A stretch of 64,000 bases of DNA from Phycisphaerales bacterium. Lineage in GTDB: Bacteria; Planctomycetota; Phycisphaerae; Phycisphaerales; SM1A02. The DNA lies in contig JANQEQ010000168.1 in assembly GCA_028278245.1 (NCBI GenBank), positions 44,633 through 108,632 of the forward strand, written 5' to 3'. Both the position numbers and the translations under genes were made by a program. Below are positions 24,874 through 34,753 of the stretch, piece by piece (position 1 is the first letter of the stretch; each line of letters opens with the position of its first letter). The notes under the pieces are model-generated. The model worked only from the letters and a program-made list of their open reading frames with translations, was not told where the DNA came from and searched no databases.

Positions 24874-26463
24874 ATGACTCTTACTGATTACCCTCCTCCA
24901 AATTCCGAAAGATCTGACACAGCAGATGTAACTCCTGTTCTGCTTGCGGTGATCGATATCGGAACGACTTCGATCCGCATGTCGATTGCTCAACGTGATG
25001 AAACCGGGGATATCCATGAACTTGACACACTCAAACGTCCGGCAGATCTGGGCAAGGACGCTTTTACCAAGGGATCACTTCAACGCGAAACAATTGAAGA
25101 GTGTGTCAACGTATTGCTTGATTATCGTCGAGTGCTGGATGAATATGGCTTTTCGCCTGAAGATAAATTACGCGTCGTAGCAACGAATGCAGTACGCGAA
25201 GCTCAGAACCGACTTGCTTTTCTTGATAGAATATTTGTCGCCACTGGGTTTTCCGTTGACCTGATTGAAGATGCTGAGGTTAATCGACTCGCTTATCTTG
25301 GCGTTCAACCTTATATCGCCCGGAATCATCATCTCAATGATGCAACAACTCTGGTCATTGAAATTGGCGGTGGGAGCACCGATATACTTTCTCTGACCGA
25401 AGGGATTGTTTCACAATCACACAGCTATCGGCTTGGTTCCCTGCGTTTGGGAGAAACGCTCCAACTATTTCGTATGGCTCAGGATAAGCGACTGCCGCTT
25501 CTCAATGATCATATTCGACGGATAGTGGAACGTATTCATGTTGATTTCCCATCTGCAACGAGAACAGAGCTTATTGCTTTGGGTAGTGAAGCTCGCTTTG
25601 CTGCATCACACCTGATCCCTGATTGGAAACACGATTGCTCAACCACGATTCCGATTCAGGAGCTTGAAAACTTCACTGAAGATATTATTGCTTCAGCGCC
25701 CGATGATCTCGTACGAAATTTCAACATTACGTTCATCGAAGCTGAAACACTCGGAATAACTCTAAGCGTGTATTTGCACATTGCCAGATGCTACGATCTC
25801 AAGCATATCCACGTTTCTGATTCTACTCTCCGCGATGGATTACTTACCGAACTTGCGCTTGATGGCGCCTGGACCGATGATTTTCGCAATCTGGTTATTC
25901 GTAGCGCAATCGATCTCGGATCACGATACCACTTCAATGAAACTCATGCCTTGCACACTGCTCACCTGTGCAATCTCCTGTTTACTGAACTGCGTCACGT
26001 ACACCGTTTGCCGATGAAGTATGAGTTAATATTGAGCATTGCTGCTCTCCTTCACGATGTGGGATACATTGTAAGTGACAGAAGCCACCACAAACATTCC
26101 ATGTACCTGATCATGAACAGCACACTTTTTGGTATGAGCAAAATGGATTTGCTTCTTATTGCACTTGTTGCCCGCTATCACAGACGAGCGAATCCCAAAC
26201 CTCTCCATGATGGTTATGCCACCCTTGATTCTCAGAGTCGAATCGCAGTTTCACAAATGGCAGCGATTCTGCGTACAGCAGATGCTCTTGATCGCTCCGC
26301 CAGACAACGTATTTCCAATTTCTCATGCTCCCAGGATGGGCATTACTTTATTATCACGGTTCCAGAAGTGAAGGAACTATCTCTTGAACAACTGGCTCTG
26401 AACGAAAAAGGCACTCTATTTGAAAACGTATTTGGCATGTCGATTCTTCTTCGCAGCGGTTGA
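24874..26463 (+). CDS. ppx: Exopolyphosphatase/GppA phosphatase with C-terminal HD domain
   Basis: The 529-residue protein has an ASKHA-fold N-terminal half: VIDIGTTSIRMSIA (phosphate 1 loop), ATNAVREAQN, and IEIGGGSTDIL (phosphate 2 loop). From about 350 an HD-type domain follows (HTAHLCNLLFTEL, LLHDVGYIVSDRSHHKHS), as in E. coli Ppx and GppA. Members remove terminal phosphate from polyphosphate and/or pppGpp. The overlap with ppk1 strongly favours polyphosphate as substrate. Confidence 0.9.
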   Translation: MTLTDYPPPNSERSDTADVTPVLLAVIDIGTTSIRMSIAQRDETGDIHELDTLKRPADLGKDAFTKGSLQRETIEECVNVLLDYRRVLDEYGFSPEDKLRVVATNAVREAQNRLAFLDRIFVATGFSVDLIEDAEVNRLAYLGVQPYIARNHHLNDATTLVIEIGGGSTDILSLTEGIVSQSHSYRLGSLRLGETLQLFRMAQDKRLPLLNDHIRRIVERIHVDFPSATRTELIALGSEARFAASHLIPDWKHDCSTTIPIQELENFTEDIIASAPDDLVRNFNITFIEAETLGITLSVYLHIARCYDLKHIHVSDSTLRDGLLTELALDGAWTDDFRNLVIRSAIDLGSRYHFNETHALHTAHLCNLLFTELRHVHRLPMKYELILSIAALLHDVGYIVSDRSHHKHSMYLIMNSTLFGMSKMDLLLIALVARYHRRANPKPLHDGYATLDSQSRIAVSQMAAILRTADALDRSARQRISNFSCSQDGHYFIITVPEVKELSLEQLALNEKGTLFENVFGMSILLRSG

Positions 26464-28595
26464 AATCAATGACGTCTCAAAGCAGTGAACACCAAACAAG
26501 TAAATACATAAATCGAGAACTCAGTTGGCTGGAATTCAATGAGCGCGTTCTTGAAGAAGCGCTGGATGAGACAAATCCTCTCCTGGAGCGAACGCGTTTT
26601 CTTGCTATTAGCTCTACGAATCTGGACGAGTTTTTCATGGTTCGCGTGGGAGGACTGCATCTGCTGAATCATCGTGCAAAAAGCAAGAAAGATATTGCGG
26701 GTCTCATTCCCGCTGATCAGTTGAAACTACTCCTTCAGCGCGTCAATCGCATGGTCATTGACCAGTATACCTGTTTCAGCAGCATCATTGAAAAGCAACT
26801 CAACGATGAAGGCATTAAGCGAATTCAACCTGATGCTCTCTCTGATTCACACTTGAGCTATCTGGATGATCTGTTTGAGAATGAACTCTACCCAATCATT
26901 ACTCCTATGGCTGTTGGCGTTGATGCATCCATTCCTCTCCTGAGAAATCGAGCATTGATTTTATGTGCTCGTATTGCACCGAACACCAAGGAGGGGACGC
27001 AAAGATATGTATTCATTCCCATCCCGGGAAATATGAGACGAATTCAATCTATCCCTTCAAATGAAGCATTCGAATACATACTACTGGAGGATATTGTTCA
27101 CAGATATGTCAATCGTTTCTTCCCCGGTGAAACCGTGGAGGAAGCTGTTCCATTTCGCATCACAAGAAATGCCGATCTTGCAGTCAGTGAGGATCTTGCT
27201 TCTGACCTGCTGTCAGAAATGCAGCATGTATTGCAGGAGCGAAAAGTCAGTGATTGTGTACGGCTTGAAATTAATCATGAACACACAAGCTCTATGATTA
27301 CATTCCTGCAGCATTCCCTTGATGTGCAAGACGACTATATTTTCTCAATTCCCGGTCCGTTGGATCTATCTTCATTCTCCCAACTCACTGATGTGCCATC
27401 CCATGATCACCTGTGCTGGAAGAACCAGCGCCCCCAGCAGCATCCTGACATAGACCCCACGGCAAGCATGTTCGATACGATCAGAAAACATGATGTCCTG
27501 CTGCATCATCCTTATGAGAGTTACGAGCCGATTGTTCGTCTTATTAATGAAGCTGCCGATGATCCTGATGTAATAGCGATAAAGCAAATTCTCTATCGCA
27601 CAAGTAAAAACAGTCCAATCGTCGAGGCATTGAAGCGAGCCGCTCGGAATGGAAAGAACGTAACGGCTCTGGTTGAGCTACGCGCTCGATTTGACGAGGA
27701 GCGAAATATTGAATGGGCGCGTGATATGGAGCGGGACTACGTGCAGGTCATCTATGGTATCAAGGGTCTCAAAACCCATGCAAAAGTATGTATTATCATT
27801 CGACGTGAGCCTCAGGGAATTCAACGATATATTCATTTTGGAACAGGCAACTACAACGAAATAACAGCCAGATTGTACACCGACATCAGCTTCATGACCT
27901 GTGATGAAAATTATGGCTCAGACGCAACTACATTTTTCAATACGATATGTGGGTATACCCAACCACAGTCGTACGATCTTATCAGCGCTGCACCAATAGG
28001 TTTACGAAATAAATTGCTGAGTATGATTGAAACGGAAATTGAGCATCAGCGTCAAGGCAGGCGCAGCCACATTATGTGCAAAATGAATTCACTGGCTGAC
28101 AAGAAGATCATTGATGCTTTATACAAGGCATCGCAAAAGGGAGTCAGGATCGACCTCAATGTACGTGGGATCTGCTGTCTGCGACCGGGTGTTCCGGGTC
28201 TCAGCGATAATATCTCCGTGGTAAGCATCGTAGGACGTTATCTTGAACATAGTCGCATTTATTATTTCCGTCATGGAGGGTCCGATCGAGTCATGATCTC
28301 CAGCGCTGACTGCATGCCACGAAATCTCGATCGTCGAATTGAACTGCTAGTCAATATTGAGAATACCCGCTGCAAAGAACGCCTCATCGATATTCTGCAA
28401 GCCATATTTAAAGACAATACCGATGCACGCCGGATCTTACCTGACGGCACACATGAAAGAATTTCACCGAGCAACGACGAAAATGCCTATGTCAGTCAGC
28501 ATGAACTGTATCGAAAATCATGCGAGGCCGCCGAGCTTCACGAACGCTCTACAAGAAGCACATTTGAGCCGTACCGGGCACCGACCAGGAAATAG
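26460..28595 (+). CDS. ppk1: Polyphosphate kinase 1
   Basis: The 711-residue enzyme has all four PPK1 domains: INRELSWLEFNERVLEEA (N), the head domain, and the two PLD-like catalytic domains with VELRARFDEERNIEWA, THAKVCII (catalytic His), HFGTGNYNEITARLYTDISF and HSRIYYFRHGG. It polymerises ATP gamma-phosphate into polyphosphate reversibly. The annotated TTG overlaps the ppx stop; an ATG three codons downstream (26469) is equally possible. The overlap gives a ppx-ppk1 operon. Confidence 0.96.
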   Translation: MKSMTSQSSEHQTSKYINRELSWLEFNERVLEEALDETNPLLERTRFLAISSTNLDEFFMVRVGGLHLLNHRAKSKKDIAGLIPADQLKLLLQRVNRMVIDQYTCFSSIIEKQLNDEGIKRIQPDALSDSHLSYLDDLFENELYPIITPMAVGVDASIPLLRNRALILCARIAPNTKEGTQRYVFIPIPGNMRRIQSIPSNEAFEYILLEDIVHRYVNRFFPGETVEEAVPFRITRNADLAVSEDLASDLLSEMQHVLQERKVSDCVRLEINHEHTSSMITFLQHSLDVQDDYIFSIPGPLDLSSFSQLTDVPSHDHLCWKNQRPQQHPDIDPTASMFDTIRKHDVLLHHPYESYEPIVRLINEAADDPDVIAIKQILYRTSKNSPIVEALKRAARNGKNVTALVELRARFDEERNIEWARDMERDYVQVIYGIKGLKTHAKVCIIIRREPQGIQRYIHFGTGNYNEITARLYTDISFMTCDENYGSDATTFFNTICGYTQPQSYDLISAAPIGLRNKLLSMIETEIEHQRQGRRSHIMCKMNSLADKKIIDALYKASQKGVRIDLNVRGICCLRPGVPGLSDNISVVSIVGRYLEHSRIYYFRHGGSDRVMISSADCMPRNLDRRIELLVNIENTRCKERLIDILQAIFKDNTDARRILPDGTHERISPSNDENAYVSQHELYRKSCEAAELHERSTRSTFEPYRAPTRK

Positions 28596-28680
28596 ACACT
28601 CGGCACAATCGGTTTTAGATTGCCAGGTCATCCATAGAACAGTTGGTCAATAATTGAACGCTGATTCATCCAGTTATTGA

Positions 28681-28797
28681 TCAGAAAAACTGGATTCCAA
28701 AAGAGTCCATAGTGAGCTTATTCACAGGGTTCAAATCGAAGCCACAGGAACGGCAGGTCAATCCTTCCCTCCGCTGAGAGCAGCAATACCGCCTTTG
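28681..28797 (-). pseudogene. Possible zinc-ribbon gene fragment
   Basis: After an in-frame stop, 38 sense codons read YCCSQRREGLTCRSCGFDL and run to a stop. The CRSCGFDL part resembles the first half of the CxxCGFDLR ribbon in the two membrane proteins at 38 and 43.7 kb. There is no good start or ribosome site. It may be a remnant or chance. Confidence 0.25.
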
Positions 28798-28832
28798 TTA
28801 TATCGAAACGCGGTCTTCATGTTTCACTCCAT

Positions 28833-28852
28833 TGCAATTGAAGACAATTGCA
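28833..28852. repeat. Perfect 8-4-8 hairpin
   Basis: TGCAATTG-AAGA-CAATTGCA. It is AT-rich and lacks a T-tract, so termination is doubtful; it could be a protein site or act on ppk1 mRNA ends 240 bases downstream of the stop. Confidence 0.35.
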
Positions 28853-29035
28853 GGGTTTAGGGTAATCATAAGAGATGACTGGGAAAGAGTTTTCTGTCCA
28901 GCGCTGGCACAAAAAGTACGTTATCAGCCTTGAGAATTGAACATGTTCCATGAATATTTTTAAGTATTACTAGTGGAGACTTGCGATAAATAACGTTTAC
29001 TGGGATTTTCTACCTATCCAGTGAGAGGTTGGATA

Positions 29036-29386
29036 ATGGATTCAGGACTGGTCCATCGCAAGAACCGACGAAAACACCCCCGTGTCACATGCAACGAGAC
29101 CAGGTTCGCCGCTGCTATCCGCTTATCCGACGGTACAGTCCGAACGTTTACTGTGACTTCCCGTAACATCTCTTTGAGTGGCATTGCCATCATGCTCGAT
29201 CGATATATTGACCCCGGCGCACGGTGCGACATCATACTACCGGTTGGCGACATCGAGAAGATGGGGATCCAGGGTGTTGTCGTCGGATGCCGGCAAATCG
29301 CACTGATGCTTCATGAGATCGGCATACAGTTCGATGAACCACTATCCCCTGAGGACATGGACAGCCTGAGCATCGTGGATCGCTAA
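29036..29386 (+). CDS. PilZ-domain protein
   Basis: From the ATG at 29036, preceded by GAGAGG, the 116-residue protein has the PilZ c-di-GMP signature: RKNRRKHPRV (RxxxR type) near the N-terminus and NISLSGIAIML (N/DxSxxG) about 35 residues later, then a short beta-barrel. Single-domain PilZ proteins act as c-di-GMP receptors for motility, polysaccharide or adhesion. No diguanylate cyclase is nearby. An upstream GTG (29021) could add five residues. Confidence 0.85.
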   Translation: MDSGLVHRKNRRKHPRVTCNETRFAAAIRLSDGTVRTFTVTSRNISLSGIAIMLDRYIDPGARCDIILPVGDIEKMGIQGVVVGCRQIALMLHEIGIQFDEPLSPEDMDSLSIVDR

Positions 29387-29615
29387 ACTCATATTATGGG
29401 CATGCTGGATACATGTACCGGATGAGTGACGGGACGGCACACGGTTTGAGAAACGATGGAATCATCTACGAGAATCGAGATCCTCGTGAGCAAAATATTT
29501 TCGGAATGTGTCGATTCCGCGCATAAAACGATTTCCTAGTTGTAATGAAGAGATCGATAGTTGTCCGGCGAACAATGAATCCTTGCTGTTTTGAAAATAG
29601 TGAGCTGTTCCATTT

Positions 29616-30209
29616 TTAATGATGACGCTGGTTTGGGACCCTGAACGCGTCCCCATGCCCCGGCACGATTGAGTCCGCAATGTGCAGGATCTTTTCGCGG
29701 CTCTTGCGTTGTTCTTCTCTGTTCTTCGAACATGATTCCCACGAGTTCGATATCCAGTCCTTGTCTACTTCAAAGATGTCTCCAGCTACCACAACGATTC
29801 CGCTTTTGGTCTCAACGATCACGCTCAAGTCGTGATCTGTGTGTCCGGGAGTCGCAATAACCGAAACATCTGTGGAAATATGATACGCATCAGCTTGGAA
29901 GTTGTGGACACTATACGAATCACCCAGTGATACATCTGAATCCAGGATGAAGATCGCCTGAGGAAAAAGTGAGTTGTTACCGACGTGATCTGAGTGGCCA
30001 TGTGTGTTGACTACATAGTCGATATCGGTGGCAGCCAGACCATGCTCATTGAGTTTGGCCAGGAGTTCATCTCGCTGAGTGGGAATCCCCGTATCCACGA
30101 TTACATTCTTTTCTCCCCTGATGAGTGTTATTGTTCCCGACGCCCTCTGCTTTCCGGAACCAGCCCTCCAAGCGTAGCCGGGAATCAGCACCAAAACTTC
30201 ACTGCTCAT
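29616..30209 (-). CDS. Metallo-beta-lactamase-fold hydrolase (MBLAC1-like)
   Basis: I start at the ATG at 30209 (product 197 residues), where the fold begins MSSEVLVLIPGY; an extension to 30320 has no protein character. The metal site THGHSDHVGN, the ATPGHTDHDLSV third ligand, VVAGDIFEVD and the final GHGD are present, so two metals can bind. The short length and the opening LIPGYAWR resemble the MBLAC1 branch, some members of which are RNA or ester hydrolases. Substrate is unknown. Confidence 0.82.
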   Translation of the reverse strand: MSSEVLVLIPGYAWRAGSGKQRASGTITLIRGEKNVIVDTGIPTQRDELLAKLNEHGLAATDIDYVVNTHGHSDHVGNNSLFPQAIFILDSDVSLGDSYSVHNFQADAYHISTDVSVIATPGHTDHDLSVIVETKSGIVVVAGDIFEVDKDWISNSWESCSKNREEQRKSREKILHIADSIVPGHGDAFRVPNQRHH

Positions 30210-31017
30210 GAGGATATCTCGCCTATCCCAATTGCCATCCAGCAGCCACCATTTTTCACAATAGTGAGCATACAGAAAACAGCCAATGCGTTCACGGTGT
30301 TGACTGAGGTGAAGTGTCAAACCGGAACCGATAGTTCAGTCAATCCAAACATCACGAGCAACAATAACTGCCCTCAGACTCGTGTGCACGATCCATGACT
30401 GTTTGGTCCAAGGCTGCCCCTGAACGTCTGAAATCTGCCGATATTCGCTTTCAGGCGCCTCTTGTCATTTAAAAATTGCGCTAAAAAGATAAAATTTTTC
30501 CGTTTTGAGAATTGTCAATATAGTTCCCATGAACCAGTCCAATATCACTTCCGAACCGCTTGGAACGCAGAGCATGTAGCAACTCGCATCTTATTGCTAA
30601 CCAATGGCTTACCGAGCAGAATAAATCTGTGTGACGACGTTATAAATAGACTTGCATGTCCGATTATCCACGACTTCAGATCCCGGGATCCCCTGGTGAA
30701 GTGATGTGGACGTACATTAAAAAATGACAAAAAGAAATTGCATTCGTGGGAGATGAGATCACAATTAGTGTGTAGGCGGACGTGAGTGCGCGTTGCGCCT
30801 GTATCCCAAGCAAGAGAGAGAGCCAACGAGAATTGGGTTGCATAACCCATTTGTCGGTTTTTGCGTGATCCTATGTGGGATCACATCGTATGGCGGAACG
30901 AGCATGGCCTACTCTCTTTCAGTACAAATACATACCGTGTACGCATTGGGCATGGATGGAGACCATGTCGTTTCCTGCTTTTGAATACTCTCAGAACCTT
31001 ATAGGAGGAATGCGGTT
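30210..31017. other. Intergenic region of about 800 bases, no gene seen
   Basis: A long non-coding stretch before the PEP-CTERM-type gene. Short frames at 30462-30704 and 30793-30984 have no ribosome site and no protein-like pattern. I find no tRNA, repeat array or strong terminator. It may hold a long upstream regulatory region for the secreted protein. Confidence 0.45.
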
Positions 31018-31623
31018 ATGAAAAAAATACCGTCAAAGAGTATCATGTTTGCCATTCCATTGTTGGTAGCTACCAGCGCTATCGCCAACCCCTTCCGTCC
31101 CCTGGAAAATCTGGATCCAGTAGCAGATGGGTTTAACACAAACACTGTTACTGGCTGGTTCCGCGGCTGGGAATTTACAGTGGCTGCTGATGACATTGTC
31201 GTGACTGAGTTGGGCTTGAACACGCCTGCCACGGGTGACACTGTCATGCTTGAACTGTGGGACAGCAACACGCAGCAGAAGATTGCAAGTTATGGTCCTG
31301 TCACAACAGTGGCGAACACATGGCAGTACTTTACTCTTGACAACAGTGTGTCTCTCACAAATGGTGGCATGTACACCGTGGGTATCTTCTCAGAGGGCAC
31401 GGCGAGCTACTTTTATCAGAACAATTTGCCCGGCGGATGGTATCCGTCCGGTGATATCAACTATCAAACGATGAGGTATCACAACAACACTTTCTCGAGT
31501 TGGCCTACCTCGACTCTCAACGGGTACCAATACGGCGTTCCGGACATCGGATACGTCATCCCGGGACCGGCTTCAGCCGCTCTGCTCGCTCTGGGTCTCT
31601 TCGCACGTCGGCGCCGCCGATGA
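31018..31623 (+). CDS. Secreted protein with PEP-CTERM-like sorting tail (DUF4082-like)
   Basis: A strong ribosome site (AGGAGG, 10-15 bases upstream) precedes the ATG. The 201-residue protein has a signal peptide cleaved after AIA, a beta-rich domain (GWEFTVAADDIVVTELGL, VMLELWDSNTQQKIASY) like DUF4082-type carbohydrate-binding or cell-surface domains, and the tail IPGPASAALLALGLFARRRRR. That tail, with Pro-Gly, hydrophobic helix and Arg cluster, is the Phycisphaerae version of the PEP-CTERM signal handled by exosortase. No exosortase gene is in the window. Confidence 0.82.
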   Translation: MKKIPSKSIMFAIPLLVATSAIANPFRPLENLDPVADGFNTNTVTGWFRGWEFTVAADDIVVTELGLNTPATGDTVMLELWDSNTQQKIASYGPVTTVANTWQYFTLDNSVSLTNGGMYTVGIFSEGTASYFYQNNLPGGWYPSGDINYQTMRYHNNTFSSWPTSTLNGYQYGVPDIGYVIPGPASAALLALGLFARRRRR

Positions 31624-31827
31624 CTCATGTCGCGAGTTCTTAGGTAACCAGAGACATCCACTGATAGGATGACACCTCTGCACACCTGGTATTCGCTTTG
31701 TTCCAAACCCGCGTCGTACCCCATGGCCAGAATGGTCGTGGAGTACGGCGCGGTTTCATTTTCAGCACCTGGCAATTACACGTTCTGACAGATGAGGAAA
31801 ATCTGTGATCGAATTTTGCTCAAGGCG

Positions 31828-32751
31828 TTAGTGCATTGCAATCTCTTGAGGGAAGTACTTCCCCCATAGCACCTCAAGGCGATCGATTTCAGCTCTATCG
31901 ATCAGACTTTTATCTGACCAGATTGCCAGGTTCAGCGCCTCATGAGCTGGGCTTGGCTGCGCAATCAGAGTCGAGATGTCACGTAACGCACGATTGATAA
32001 GTGAAAAAGCAGCGTTGGTCGCACAATTGAGATTTTCGATGATCTCTTCAAGAAGCGATACTCCATCAGTATCATGCTCCCGCACCCGCCAGCAGTCGTA
32101 ATCAGTAGGCAGGGCGATGAGTGCATAGGCCATTTCAGCTTCACGTGCCAGCCTCGCTTCAGGTAGCGCTGTCATACCTACCAGATCGGCACCCCACTGA
32201 CGATACATGTGCGACTCGGCACGCGTGGAAAAGCCCGGACCCTCAATACAGATATAACACCCGGTGCTGTGGATACGTGTATCGTCCATGTCCTCAGCAG
32301 CGTCAATCAGCCATTCCCGCATGACGGGACAAAATGGATCCGCAAACTCCACGTGTACCGCAGCGCGATCATAAAACGTACGTTCGCGACCATCGGTCCG
32401 ATCTATGAGTTGGTCACACACAACCAAATCTCCCGGTGCGATGTCCTCTCGCAGAGAACCTGTCGCTCCCGAGGCAATGACATGTGTGCATCCAAGCATC
32501 TTGAGCGCGTAAATATTTGCACGATACGGTACCTGTGAGGGATTGAGAATATGACCCTTGCCATGTTTTTGGAGTATTGCGATACGCGTTTCGTTGATGC
32601 ACCCGGTTACGATCGGTGAACTTGCAGGACCAAACGGCGTCTTCGGTTCGTGGATGACAGTATCCTCCGGGTGCATTTGATCATGTAAGATGTCACCCAG
32701 ACCCGTTCCTCCGATGATGCCAATACGATAATTATTGGTCTGGTCTGTCAT
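31828..32751 (-). CDS. mtnP: S-methyl-5'-thioadenosine phosphorylase
   Basis: I choose the ATG at 32751, just before the phosphate-binding IGIIGGTGLGDIL; product 307 residues. Further motifs are LQKHGKGHILNPSQVPYRANI, ASGATGSL, CIEGPGFSTRAESHMY and GMTALPEARLAREAEM with ALPTDYDCW, which separate MTA phosphorylase from inosine/guanosine phosphorylase. It cleaves methylthioadenosine with phosphate, feeding methionine salvage and adenine recycling. No other mtn gene is adjacent. Confidence 0.9.
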   Translation of the reverse strand: MTDQTNNYRIGIIGGTGLGDILHDQMHPEDTVIHEPKTPFGPASSPIVTGCINETRIAILQKHGKGHILNPSQVPYRANIYALKMLGCTHVIASGATGSLREDIAPGDLVVCDQLIDRTDGRERTFYDRAAVHVEFADPFCPVMREWLIDAAEDMDDTRIHSTGCYICIEGPGFSTRAESHMYRQWGADLVGMTALPEARLAREAEMAYALIALPTDYDCWRVREHDTDGVSLLEEIIENLNCATNAAFSLINRALRDISTLIAQPSPAHEALNLAIWSDKSLIDRAEIDRLEVLWGKYFPQEIAMH

Positions 32752-32851
32752 GTAACCATCATTATAGTCACTGGCATAGTTTTCACATGCCGGGCGCAAT
32801 CACAATCGAGGCGTTCAACCGACGCCCGCACACGGAGTGAATGATCGCACT

Positions 32852-33301
32852 CTATTTCCATGCCGTGAGGAGTATGCCTCCCACGATCATGACTGTTGCA
32901 ATCAACTTTCGTATATGAAATGGTTCATTGAATACGATCATACCCAGCACGACCGCTGCCACGATCGCTGTTGCAAATGCAACCGGTTTCACGCGCGAAA
33001 GATCTCCGGCCTGCAACGCACTGTAAAAGAGCAGCATGCCCAGCGCACCTGCTATGAGACCAGAACCAATCACGAGCTTCATCAGGATTGATGGCTCTGC
33101 GCGAATCCAATCAGCAGGCTCAGGATTTCTGCTCTGCAATACCCACCATGCAGCGAGCCACAGGAAAGGCAACGCAACAGTTGTTCTCGCAGCCATTGCG
33201 GTAAATGGGCCGATTTTATCCGAGTGTAAAACGGATTTGGTAAACGATTCACCTATACCCCAGCATAAACCAGCAGCGATAGCAATAAGGATCGATTTCA
33301 T
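32852..33301 (-). CDS. Single-domain EamA/DMT-type membrane transporter
   Basis: The 149-residue protein has five predicted helices and one EamA repeat: LCWGIGESFTKSVL at the start, VIGSGLIAGALGMLLFYSALQ, LSRVKPVAFATAIVAAVV and a terminal VMIVGGILLTAW. Typical DMT transporters carry two repeats in about 300 residues; single-repeat proteins work as dimers. Substrate unknown. Confidence 0.8.
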   Translation of the reverse strand: MKSILIAIAAGLCWGIGESFTKSVLHSDKIGPFTAMAARTTVALPFLWLAAWWVLQSRNPEPADWIRAEPSILMKLVIGSGLIAGALGMLLFYSALQAGDLSRVKPVAFATAIVAAVVLGMIVFNEPFHIRKLIATVMIVGGILLTAWK

Positions 33302-33405
33302 ACATATACAATAGCCCGGTATATCTGACTGGGGCGAATTGTAACTTTCATCGATACTGTATTTGAAACTACTGATTTACCAACCACTTGCCAACTGTGT
33401 AGGTT

Positions 33406-33421
33406 TCGCAGAAATCTGCGA
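33406..33421. repeat. Short perfect hairpin 6-4-6
   Basis: TCGCAG-AAAT-CTGCGA lies in the 281-base gap between the divergent EamA and aldo/keto reductase genes. No other regulatory element was recognised there. Confidence 0.3.
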
Positions 33422-33582
33422 CAGCGCAGCAGGCAGGACTAAGAAATGAATTGATATGCTATTGGCCATGGCTGCTGACGGAAGGCACCTTGAGCGATAT
33501 GCTCGAAAAGAGCAATCATGGGTGAGAATGGGATTGATGGACATTCTGCCCGCTCAACTGGGATTGATCAAAGGAGCTTGAA

Positions 33583-34557
33583 ATGACTGATCGACAGTCG
33601 CGCCGGACATTCATTCGCAATACCGTCTCTGCATTGGCCGCTGCACACGTGCTGCCATTTCGCAATGACCTGATGGCTAGCTCAGTTGAGAATGGCGGAG
33701 CAAGTGAGCTTCCATTGGTGCAGTTGCCGGGCACTGATCGGACACTGCCGCGACTGGGTTTCGGCGGGTATCCGGTGAGCCGGGGGCGCGATGAAGAAAA
33801 GGCCGTCGATGTCATCGCGCATGCTGTCAAAATCGGAATTCGCTATTTTGATACCGCACCATCATACGGGAACGGCACATCGGAAAAACGGATCGGCATC
33901 GCACTCAAGCAATCGGGTGTGAAGCGAGCTGATTTCTTCATCGCAACCAAGACACTTGCACGAAAGGCTGATGGGGCGCGCAGAGAACTTGAGGAATCAC
34001 TGAAACGGCTGCAGATGGAGTATGTGGACTCGATACAAGTGCATGCTGTATCAAATGATTATGAAACCGTGTTTACCGACGATTCGGTATTGAATGGTTT
34101 GGAGAAAGCGAAGGAGGAAGGATTGGTCAGACATATAGGATTCACGGTTCATACCAATCCGCAGTATGCGATTGAATGTATGGAGCGGTATTCGTTTGAT
34201 ACTGCCCTGGTGCCGATCAATCCGATTGATACAAAGTACCTCTCGTTCACTCGGAAGTTCCTGCCGGTCGCGATCGAGAAGAAGATCGGCGTCGTTGCAA
34301 TGAAGGTGTATGCGGGCGGCAGTCTTCTGAAGGCAAAAAAGGCAACAGCAGGTGAATTACTGCAGTATGCGTTGAGTCAGCCCGGAGTTCATATTGTGGT
34401 GCCAGGATGTGAACGTGTTGAGCACATTGATGAGGCATTTCACGCGGCATCGGGATTTAACGATCCGCTGGAACCGAAAGAGATCGCAGCAATTGAAGAG
34501 AAGATCGGACCACATAAGGGTCGTGATAGCGAGTGGTATAAGGAAACCGGTAAGTAA
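33583..34557 (+). CDS. Tat-exported aldo/keto reductase
   Basis: AAAGGAG precedes the ATG. The 324-residue protein starts with SRRTFIRN, a twin-arginine signal, then an aldo/keto reductase barrel: LGFGGYPVSRG, YFDTAPSYGNGTSEK (Asp and Tyr of the tetrad), ATKT (Lys), IQVHAV (His), and a C-terminal LSQPGVHIVVPG. Exported members with a Tat signal are common in Planctomycetota and probably act on sugars in the periplasm. The substrate is not known. Confidence 0.87.
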   Translation: MTDRQSRRTFIRNTVSALAAAHVLPFRNDLMASSVENGGASELPLVQLPGTDRTLPRLGFGGYPVSRGRDEEKAVDVIAHAVKIGIRYFDTAPSYGNGTSEKRIGIALKQSGVKRADFFIATKTLARKADGARRELEESLKRLQMEYVDSIQVHAVSNDYETVFTDDSVLNGLEKAKEEGLVRHIGFTVHTNPQYAIECMERYSFDTALVPINPIDTKYLSFTRKFLPVAIEKKIGVVAMKVYAGGSLLKAKKATAGELLQYALSQPGVHIVVPGCERVEHIDEAFHAASGFNDPLEPKEIAAIEEKIGPHKGRDSEWYKETGK

Positions 34558-34753
34558 TTGCAGGTAGTAACGATCAGAAACACGAACGTATCGCGTTGAG
34601 CATAATGATATCGATGGATCCAGGGATCTAATGTTCCTGTTGAGATAGTACGTGAGCAGGTGATATTCAATATTGAGCAGGGATCACATTGCGGCTTCTG
34701 CAATCGAACTTATTACAGATATGAGTAGTGCTAGTCTATGTGTCTGCGGCGAA

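Larger units (their letters stand above)
28596..29035. other. Intergenic region of 440 bases with gene-fragment-like sequence
   Basis: Between ppk1 and the PilZ gene there is no complete gene. It contains a minus-strand open stretch at 28681-28797 with paired cysteines (described separately), a hairpin at 28833-28852, and a 10-base palindrome GAACATGTTC at 28939-28948 whose meaning is unknown. Confidence 0.5.

Noticed and set aside
28939..28948. GAACATGTTC palindrome as an SOS (LexA) box upstream of the PilZ gene
   Set aside because: The known GAAC-N4-GTTC box needs four central bases; here there are two, and PilZ is not an SOS gene.
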